From: Acidithiobacillus sp.
GTDB taxonomy: Bacteria; Pseudomonadota; Gammaproteobacteria; Acidithiobacillales; Acidithiobacillaceae
Assembly: GCA_027445725.1 (NCBI GenBank)
Contig: DAIAVG010000118.1
Span: forward strand, 1-5,069
DNA length: 5,069 bases
Direction: 5' to 3'
Below are positions 1 through 5,069 of this stretch, piece after piece. The notes beneath the pieces were generated by a model. It ran no database searches. It had not been told where the DNA came from and saw nothing but the letters and a program-made list of their open reading frames with translations. The stretch's first letter is position 1. Every line of letters starts with the position of its first letter. The translations under genes were made by a program, and so were the position numbers.

Positions 1-51
1 AAGCTGCGCGAAGCCGAGGGGCACGCCCGGGCACAAGCCACCATTCGCTGA
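1..51 (+). CDS. carA: Carbamoyl-phosphate synthase small subunit (glutaminase), C-terminal end only
   Basis: Only the last 16 codons and a TGA stop (49-51) are in the window, reading [16 protein letters not shown]. CarA would supply the glutamine amidotransferase activity that feeds ammonia to CarB. The assignment rests mainly on context: the frame closes 13 bases before carB on the same strand, where carA sits in most proteobacteria. The fragment's start (KLRE) would also fit the usual CarA ending, where a Leu-Phe-Asp helix runs into a charged, poorly conserved tail. No catalytic residue is visible, so the identity is an inference from neighbourhood. The 5' end lies outside the window. Confidence 0.62.
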   Translation, partial: KLREAEGHARAQATIR

Positions 52-52
52 C

Positions 53-56
53 AGAG
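53..56 (+). promoter_or_regulatory. Weak ribosome binding site for carB
   Basis: AGAG lies eight bases before the carB GTG, in the 13-base gap after the upstream stop. It is a poor Shine-Dalgarno match. Together with the GTG start, this suggests that carB translation depends partly on ribosomes finishing carA. The coupling is inferred. Confidence 0.35.
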
Positions 57-64
57 ATCCGTTC

Positions 65-3000
65 GTGCCCAAGCGCAACGACATCCAGAGCATCCTGATC
101 ATCGGCGCTGGCCCCATCATTATCGGCCAGGCCTGCGAATTCGATTACTCCGGCGTCCAGGCCTGCAAGGCGCTGCGGGAAGAGGGTTGCCGCGTCATTC
201 TGGTCAACTCCAACCCGGCTACCATCATGACCGATGCGCAGACGGCGGACGCCACCTACATCGAACCCGTCGAGTGGCAAACGGTCGCACGCATCATCGC
301 CATGGAACGCCCAGACGCCATCCTCCCCACCATGGGTGGTCAGACCGCGCTGAACTGTGCCCTGGACCTGCACCGGGAGGGAATACTGGAGCAGTATGGT
401 GTCAAACTGATCGGTGCATCCGTGGAGGCCATCCGTGAAGCCGAAGATCGTGGCCTGTTCAAAAAGGCTATGGAAGAGATCGGCCTGGAAGTAGCACGCT
501 CCGCCTTCGGTCATGACATGGAAGGCGCACGCCAGATCGCGGAAGACATCGGCTTCCCGGTTATCATCCGCCCCTCCTTCACGCTGGGCGGCACCGGCGG
601 CGGCATTGCCTATAACCGCGAGGAGTTTGAGGACATCGCCGCACGCGGCCTGGAGGCCAGCCCCACCCACGAAATCCTCATCGAAGAATCCATCATCGGC
701 TGGAAAGAGTTCGAGATGGAGGTAGTCCGCGACCGGGCGGATAACTGCATCATTGTCTGTTCTATCGAGAATCTTGATCCCATGGGTATTCACACCGGGG
801 ACTCCATCACCGTGGCCCCCGCCCAGACCCTTACCGACCGCGAATACCAGCGCATGCGTGACGCCTCCATTGCGGTGTTGCGCCGCATCGGGGTAGATAC
901 TGGTGGTTCCAATGTGCAGTTTGCTGTCAACCCCGAAGATGGGCGGTTAATCGTCATTGAGATGAACCCGCGGGTATCGCGCTCCTCGGCGCTGGCCTCC
1001 AAGGCCACCGGGTTTCCCATTGCCAAAATTGCCGCCAAGCTGGCGCTGGGCTACACCCTGGATGAACTGCGCAATGACATCACCCAGGCGACACCGGCGA
1101 GCTTCGAGCCGACCATCGACTACGTGGTCACCAAAATTCCCCGCTTCGCCTTCGAGAAATTTCCGGAGGCCGATGCCCATCTGACCACTCAGATGAAGTC
1201 GGTTGGTGAGGTGATGGCCATTGGCCGCAGCTTCCAGGAGTCGCTGCAAAAGGCGCTGCGCGGTCTGGAGACGGGCGTGGATGGTCTTGATGAGAAACTC
1301 ATCGGCAATGATCCGGACACCCTGCAAAAGCTGGAGCAGGAGTTACGGGTTCCCGGTGCCGATCGCCTCTGGTATCTGGCGGACGCCATACGGCGCGGCT
1401 GGGATCAGGGCAGCCTGCAGCGTACCACCCACATTGACCCCTGGTTCCTGGAGCAGATTTTCGAGATCGTCCAAACGGAGGAGAGTTTGCGCGGTCTCGC
1501 TCTGGCGAGTCTCGATGGCACCAGGCTCCGCACGCTCAAAGGCATGGGCTTCTCGGACCGGCGCCTGGCCCGCCTGTTAGGTTGCCGCGAGCAACTATTG
1601 CGCGAGCACCGCCAGAAACTGGGCATTCGCCCGGTCTATAAGCGGGTGGATACCTGTGCTGCCGAGTTCCGCTCACCGACGCCTTATCTTTACTCCACCT
1701 ATGAGATGGAATGCGAGGCGGAGCCCAGTGATAAGCCCAAGATCATGATTCTCGGCGGCGGTCCCAACCGGATCGGACAAGGCATTGAGTTTGACTATTG
1801 CTGCGTGCATGCGGCCATGGCCCTGCACGAGGACGGTTTTGAGACCATCATGGTCAACTGTAACCCGGAGACGGTGTCCACCGACTATGACACCTCCGAT
1901 CGCCTGTATTTCGAGCCGCTCACTCTGGAAGATGTCCTCGAAATCGTCGCTGTCGAAAAACCCCAGGGCGTGATCGTCCAGTTCGGTGGTCAAACGCCGC
2001 TGAAGCTCGCCAACGATCTGGAAGCTGCCGGTGTACCCATCGTCGGCACCACTCCGGATTCCATCGATCTGGCTGAAGACCGCGAGCGCTTCCAGCAACT
2101 TTTGCAGCGCCTTAACCTGCGGCAGCCGGAAAACGCCATTGCGCGGAGTGCCCCGGAGGCCTTGAGCAAAGCGCGCGCATTGGGCTATCCGCTGGTAGTG
2201 CGTCCTTCTTATGTACTGGGCGGTCGCGCGATGCGTATCGTCTATGGCGAAGATGACCTCGAACGTTATATGGTGGAGGCTGTACGTATCTCCAATGACC
2301 AACCCATTCTCCTGGACCGTTTCCTGAATGACGCCCTGGAGGTGGACATTGATGCCGTCGCCGATAGCCAGCAACAAGTGATCGTGGCGGGGATCATGGA
2401 GCACATTGAGCAGGCCGGCGTTCACAGCGGCGACTCCGCCTGTTGTCTGCCGCCCTACTCCCTGTCCCCAGCCATTCAGGACGAACTCCGGCGGCAGACC
2501 GTGGAACTGGCCCTGGCGCTTGGTGTGGTGGGTCTGATGAACTGTCAGTTCGCCGTCCAGGAAGAGCGCATCTATGTGCTGGAGGTGAACCCGCGCGCCT
2601 CACGGACGGTGCCTTTCGTCTCCAAAGCCACCGGCTGGCCTCTGGCCAAAATTGCCTCCCGCTGCATGACCGGGAAGTCTCTAGCGGCACAGGGCATTCC
2701 GCAGATTCCCAATCCGCCCCATTTCAGCGTGAAGGAAGCGGTCTTCCCCTTCATCAAATTCCCCGGCGTGGATATACTGCTGGGGCCGGAAATGAAATCT
2801 ACCGGCGAGGTGATGGGCATCGGTGCCAGTTTCGGCGAGGCTTTCCTCAAAGCGCAGATCGGCGCAGGTGAACACTTCCCGCGCTCCGGCACCGTTTTTC
2901 TCAGCGTCCGCGATGCAGATAAGAAGGGCCTTATCCCAGCGGCACGGACGCTGTCCGAACTCGGCTTCAAGCTGATCGCCACCAAGGGCACTGCCGCTTT

Positions 3001-3298
3001 TCTGCATGGGGACGGTCTAGAAGTCACCGCAGTCAACAAGGTGACTGAAGGCCGTCCCCACATCGTCGATGCGATCAAAAACGGTAAGGTGCAGATCATC
3101 ATCAACACCGTGGATGAACGGCAATCGGTGCGCGACTCTTTTAGCATCCGTCGTGCAGCGCTGCAAATGGGATTGACCTACTACACCACCCTGGCGGGCG
3201 CTATCGCAGGCGCTGCTGCCATTCACGCCCTGATGACGGAGGAACACAGCGTCCTCCGGCTGCAGGATCTGAACCAGACAAACACCAGCACGAGGTAG
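65..3298 (+). CDS. carB: Carbamoyl-phosphate synthase, large subunit
   Basis: This is the synthetase subunit of carbamoyl-phosphate synthase (cytosolic). It uses two ATP, bicarbonate and ammonia from CarA to make carbamoyl phosphate for pyrimidine and arginine synthesis. The protein has 1077 residues, against 1073 in E. coli, and is full length. It contains two homologous ATP-grasp halves (about 1-400 and 555-935), a helical oligomerisation region between them, and a C-terminal MGS-like allosteric domain (about 940-1077). ATP-site residues in the first half fall at exactly the E. coli positions: R129, R169, E215, H243, Q285, E299, N301 and R303. The second half keeps R713, E759, H787, Q828, E840, N842 and R844. 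The ornithine-site residues E782, D790, E891 and T1041 are present. In the UMP/IMP pocket K953, T973, T976, K992 and N1014 are kept, but E. coli T1017 is V1016 here. The GTG start is the first possible start in this frame within the window and gives the typical MPKR amino end. Confidence 0.98.
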   Translation: MPKRNDIQSILIIGAGPIIIGQACEFDYSGVQACKALREEGCRVILVNSNPATIMTDAQTADATYIEPVEWQTVARIIAMERPDAILPTMGGQTALNCALDLHREGILEQYGVKLIGASVEAIREAEDRGLFKKAMEEIGLEVARSAFGHDMEGARQIAEDIGFPVIIRPSFTLGGTGGGIAYNREEFEDIAARGLEASPTHEILIEESIIGWKEFEMEVVRDRADNCIIVCSIENLDPMGIHTGDSITVAPAQTLTDREYQRMRDASIAVLRRIGVDTGGSNVQFAVNPEDGRLIVIEMNPRVSRSSALASKATGFPIAKIAAKLALGYTLDELRNDITQATPASFEPTIDYVVTKIPRFAFEKFPEADAHLTTQMKSVGEVMAIGRSFQESLQKALRGLETGVDGLDEKLIGNDPDTLQKLEQELRVPGADRLWYLADAIRRGWDQGSLQRTTHIDPWFLEQIFEIVQTEESLRGLALASLDGTRLRTLKGMGFSDRRLARLLGCREQLLREHRQKLGIRPVYKRVDTCAAEFRSPTPYLYSTYEMECEAEPSDKPKIMILGGGPNRIGQGIEFDYCCVHAAMALHEDGFETIMVNCNPETVSTDYDTSDRLYFEPLTLEDVLEIVAVEKPQGVIVQFGGQTPLKLANDLEAAGVPIVGTTPDSIDLAEDRERFQQLLQRLNLRQPENAIARSAPEALSKARALGYPLVVRPSYVLGGRAMRIVYGEDDLERYMVEAVRISNDQPILLDRFLNDALEVDIDAVADSQQQVIVAGIMEHIEQAGVHSGDSACCLPPYSLSPAIQDELRRQTVELALALGVVGLMNCQFAVQEERIYVLEVNPRASRTVPFVSKATGWPLAKIASRCMTGKSLAAQGIPQIPNPPHFSVKEAVFPFIKFPGVDILLGPEMKSTGEVMGIGASFGEAFLKAQIGAGEHFPRSGTVFLSVRDADKKGLIPAARTLSELGFKLIATKGTAAFLHGDGLEVTAVNKVTEGRPHIVDAIKNGKVQIIINTVDERQSVRDSFSIRRAALQMGLTYYTTLAGAIAGAAAIHALMTEEHSVLRLQDLNQTNTSTR
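3292..3296 (+). promoter_or_regulatory. Ribosome binding site for greA, inside the end of carB
   Basis: GAGGT sits four bases before the greA ATG. It overlaps the last sense codon of carB and the first base of its TAG stop. Ribosomes terminating on carB would therefore be positioned directly over the greA start, which is the layout expected for translational coupling. Confidence 0.7.
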
Positions 3299-3300
3299 AT

Positions 3301-3777
3301 ATGAGCGATAAAATTCCCATGACCGTTATTGGTGCCCAGCGCCTGCGCGATGAGTTACATCGCCTCAAATCCGTGGACCGGCCCACCGTCATTGAAGCGA
3401 TCGCCGAGGCCCGTGCCAAGGGTGATCTCTCGGAAAATGCCGAATACGATGCGGCCAAAGAGCAGCAGGCCTTTATTGAGGGACGCATTCGCGAGGTGGA
3501 AGATCACCTGTCCCGCGCCCAGGTCATTGATCCAAAAACCTTGAATACGGGCGGTAGAATTGTTTTTGCGGCTACCGTGGAGCTGGAAGATGCAGAAGGT
3601 AACGAGGTGACTTACCAGATCGTCGGTGATGCCGAGGCGGACCTCAAGGAAAATAAGATATCCATTAGCTCCCCCATTGCGCGTGCGCTTATCGGTAAGC
3701 ACGAAGGCGATCTGGTTGAAGTACGCGCTCCTGGTGGAACGCGGGAATACACCATTCTCGCCGTGCGCTACATATAG
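3301..3777 (+). CDS. greA: Transcription elongation factor GreA
   Basis: GreA binds the secondary channel of RNA polymerase and stimulates cleavage of the 3' end of backtracked transcripts, restarting arrested complexes. The product is 158 residues, identical in length to E. coli GreA. Residues 1 to about 78 form the antiparallel coiled coil. Its tip carries the GDLSENAEY motif (41-49), with D42 and E45 matching E. coli D41 and E44, which help coordinate the catalytic magnesium. Residues from about 84 to 158 form the FKBP-like domain that docks on polymerase, including [10 protein letters not shown] (124-133) and a PGG turn (144-146). The ATG start lies two bases after the carB stop and is preceded by a good ribosome binding site. 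GreB is less likely, since the GDLSENAEY tip and SPIARxLIGK are GreA forms. No promoter of its own was seen, so it is probably read from the carAB transcript. Confidence 0.97.
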   Translation: MSDKIPMTVIGAQRLRDELHRLKSVDRPTVIEAIAEARAKGDLSENAEYDAAKEQQAFIEGRIREVEDHLSRAQVIDPKTLNTGGRIVFAATVELEDAEGNEVTYQIVGDAEADLKENKISISSPIARALIGKHEGDLVEVRAPGGTREYTILAVRYI

Positions 3778-3782
3778 AAGGA
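3778..3782 (+). promoter_or_regulatory. Ribosome binding site deciding the TTG start of uppP
   Basis: AAGGA begins on the base right after the greA TAG and ends six bases before TTG at 3789. No ATG or GTG lies in this frame near the required amino end. This site therefore supports TTG as the real start. Confidence 0.7.
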
Positions 3783-3788
3783 AAGGGC

Positions 3789-4619
3789 TTGGCACATCAT
3801 ATCTACCTACTATTTCTGGCCGCGTTGCAAGGCGTTACGGAATTATTTCCCATCTCCAGTCTTGGGCACATTATCCTGGTACCCGCGCTTCTGCATTGGC
3901 CCATCAACCGCGACGCGGAGTGGTTTTTACCCTTTGTGGTCGTGCTCCACCTCGCCACAGCCGCGGCATTACTCTTGTTCTTCTGGCGCGACTGGGCAGC
4001 GCTGCTGGGTGGTTTCATTCGTGCGCGTGGACGTCCCAGCAATCCCCAATCACGGCTGCTATGGATCCTCTTTATCGCATCCATTCCTGCCGGTTTACTG
4101 GGCCTTGCCCTCGCCCATAAAATAAAAGACCTGTTCGGCGGTTTCACCTTTGCTGCGGTGGCACTGATGATTAACGGCATCATGCTCATCTGGGGAGATC
4201 GCTTGCGCGCGCGGCAACCCAGCCATTCACTGGACAACCTGAGCTGGCCGCGCGCTATTGGCATAGGATTCGCCCAATCCCTCGCATTGATTCCCGGATT
4301 TTCGCGTTCGGGTGCTACGTTAGTGGCTGGTATTGGTGTAGGGTTGGACTATGAAAATTCCGCAAAATTTTCCTTTCTGCTCGCCACCCCGATTATTGCA
4401 GCGGCCGGCATGCTGGAAGTGCCCAAGCTCTTCCACGCAAATATGCCGTCCGAATTACTCGGTACCATCTTTCTTGCAGGTCTTTTATCGGGAATCTGTG
4501 CCTGGGCTTCCGTCTGGTTTCTGATGCACTATTTTCATAAGCATGAAATCAAAGCGCTGCGGCCCTTTGGTATTTATTGCATAGCCTTTGGCGCGCTAGC
4601 GCTTATTGTTGGCGGCTAA
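3789..4619 (+). CDS. uppP: Undecaprenyl-diphosphate phosphatase (BacA/UppP family)
   Basis: This integral-membrane enzyme removes a phosphate from undecaprenyl diphosphate, regenerating the monophosphate carrier used for peptidoglycan and other surface polymers; overexpression in this family gives bacitracin resistance. The product is 276 residues, against 273 in E. coli. The first family motif, (E/Q)xxxE, is Q14-G-V-T-E18, followed by PISSLGH (21-27) with S24 and H27. The second motif is PGFSRSGAT (169-177), with R173 matching E. coli R174. Hydrophobic stretches lie near 5-33 (re-entrant type), 45-66, 89-109, 118-136, 155-170, 194-210, 224-246 and 259-275. E. coli E17 is Gln here, which the family motif allows, and the residue before GH is Leu where E. 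coli has Thr (SSTGH). The TTG start is supported by AAGGA just upstream. It follows greA by 11 bases and is probably the last gene of the carAB-greA unit. A paralogue elsewhere in the genome is possible. Confidence 0.94.
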   Translation: MAHHIYLLFLAALQGVTELFPISSLGHIILVPALLHWPINRDAEWFLPFVVVLHLATAAALLLFFWRDWAALLGGFIRARGRPSNPQSRLLWILFIASIPAGLLGLALAHKIKDLFGGFTFAAVALMINGIMLIWGDRLRARQPSHSLDNLSWPRAIGIGFAQSLALIPGFSRSGATLVAGIGVGLDYENSAKFSFLLATPIIAAAGMLEVPKLFHANMPSELLGTIFLAGLLSGICAWASVWFLMHYFHKHEIKALRPFGIYCIAFGALALIVGG

Positions 4620-4638
4620 GAAATATAGCGAATTCTTA
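4617..4638. repeat. Short AT-rich inverted repeat in the convergent gap
   Basis: TAAGAA (4617-4622, beginning with the uppP stop) is the exact inverse complement of TTCTTA (4633-4638), with a 10-base loop between. It occupies almost the whole 20-base gap between uppP and the oppositely oriented transporter gene. The stem has only one G:C pair and no following T-run, so it is not a convincing intrinsic terminator. It may be chance in AT-rich spacer. Confidence 0.25.
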
Positions 4639-4639
4639 A

Positions 4640-5069
4640 CTAACTCCGGGCATCCGGCCCCAGCAACAACGCCATTCGTTTTCCATTCCAGCTTTGCAGG
4701 GCGAGGAGCAATCCGACGGTGGCGAGGATGTAAAAGACCCCTTTCTCGCCGGCGATGCCCAAACCCCAGCCACCAACCACACCACCTACGAATATCCCCA
4801 GAAACTGCATCAGCGAGTAGACGCCACTGGCCGCCCCCCGCTGTTCCGGCATGGTGCTGCGGCTCATCATGGAGGGCAGAATGGCGGAGGCAATGTTGTA
4901 GCCCGCAAAGAAGATGACCGCACCAATGGCCACCGGCCAGAACTGTCCGGCCAGCAGTCCCATGATCAGCGCGCCCACCGCAATGCCGAGGCCGCTGAAG
5001 GCCAGCATCTGGCCGTGCTGTTTGTGCCTTTCGGCATAAATCACCGGGTAGACCATGGCCGCCACCGAG
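4640..5069 (-). CDS. Major facilitator superfamily transporter, YajR-like, C-terminal part
   Basis: This is a partial minus-strand gene. Its stop is the TAG read from 4642 to 4640, and the frame is still open at the right edge. The GTG at 5065 is internal, since the visible 141 codons after it hold only the end of one membrane helix and about four more. Numbering from there, a charged loop AERHKQHGQ (11-19) follows a helix end. Further helices lie near 20-40, 43-63, 78-100 and 109-124. The stretch GAASGVYSLMQFLG (77-90) followed by VGGVVGGW resembles the helix-11 region of E. coli YajR (GTAMGVYSTSQFLG, then a Gly-rich GGW), and the NIASAILPS segment (57-65) matches the YajR helix before it. 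The protein ends about 15 residues after the last helix, so it lacks the cytoplasmic ferredoxin-like domain found at the YajR C-terminus. It is an inner-membrane, presumably proton-driven, transporter with unknown substrate. It converges on uppP and belongs to a separate transcription unit. Confidence 0.88.
   Translation of the reverse strand, partial: SVAAMVYPVIYAERHKQHGQMLAFSGLGIAVGALIMGLLAGQFWPVAIGAVIFFAGYNIASAILPSMMSRSTMPEQRGAASGVYSLMQFLGIFVGGVVGGWGLGIAGEKGVFYILATVGLLLALQSWNGKRMALLLGPDARS

Noticed and set aside
947..1327. A minus-strand open frame of 126 codons inside carB
   Set aside because: It is antisense to conserved CarB sequence and its composition follows the carB codons rather than that of a real protein.
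1673..2425. A 250-codon open frame on the minus strand inside carB
   Set aside because: It lies wholly antisense to a strongly conserved part of carB, shows no recognisable domain, and is the kind of long antisense frame expected opposite GC-rich coding sequence.
3174..3179. TTGACC near the carB end, considered as a -35 box for greA
   Set aside because: No plausible -10 hexamer sits at proper spacing, and the sequence encodes conserved CarB residues.
65..3298. Internal similarity between the two halves of carB, considered as a recent duplication
   Set aside because: The two ATP-grasp halves are the ancient duplication common to all CarB proteins and have diverged to the usual extent.
3626..4120. 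A plus-strand open frame of 164 codons spanning the greA-uppP junction
   Set aside because: It overlaps both real genes out of frame and has low-complexity Arg/Ser/Pro-rich content with no family match.
4593..4602. Perfect 10-base palindrome GCGCTAGCGC near the uppP end
   Set aside because: It has no loop to form a stable hairpin and no T-run after it, and it lies in coding sequence. A chance palindrome in GC-rich DNA is the simplest explanation.
4646..4657. CCGG-GCAT-CCGG element in the end of the transporter gene, considered as a terminator for uppP
   Set aside because: The stem is only four base pairs and no T-run follows on either strand.

Overview
The window holds ordinary housekeeping DNA from a GC-rich proteobacterium. 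Four plus-strand genes are packed head to tail, and one minus-strand gene runs in from the right edge. The carA-carB-greA order is a familiar arrangement in gamma- and betaproteobacteria, and both CarB and GreA resemble their Escherichia coli counterparts closely throughout. The uppP variant (ELFPISSLGH type) also occurs in beta-, alpha- and acidithiobacillus-type bacteria. Acidithiobacillus or a relative is a reasonable guess, but the sequence alone does not prove it.

Layout: bases 1-51 are the last 16 codons and stop of the preceding gene, very probably carA. carB (65-3298, GTG start) is complete and encodes the large subunit of carbamoyl-phosphate synthase. greA (3301-3777) encodes the transcript-cleavage factor. 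uppP (3789-4619, TTG start) encodes an integral-membrane undecaprenyl-diphosphate phosphatase of the BacA family. After a 20-base convergent gap, the minus strand carries the C-terminal third or so of a YajR-like major facilitator transporter (4640-5069), cut by the window edge.

The plus-strand genes are separated by only 13, 2 and 11 bases. Ribosome binding sites lie within or directly against the preceding stop codons, so they are very probably one transcription unit with coupled translation. Its promoter lies left of the window. CarA and CarB together make carbamoyl phosphate for pyrimidines and arginine, GreA rescues backtracked RNA polymerase, and UppP recycles the lipid carrier of cell-wall synthesis. 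These jobs are not biochemically linked, so the grouping probably reflects growth-linked co-expression.

I found no RNA genes, mobile elements, CRISPR arrays, long repeats or signs of a new system. The points worth a second look are modest: uppP as the gene after greA and its altered active-site motif, a Thr-to-Val change in the CarB nucleotide-effector pocket, and the lack of a convincing terminator in the convergent gap.
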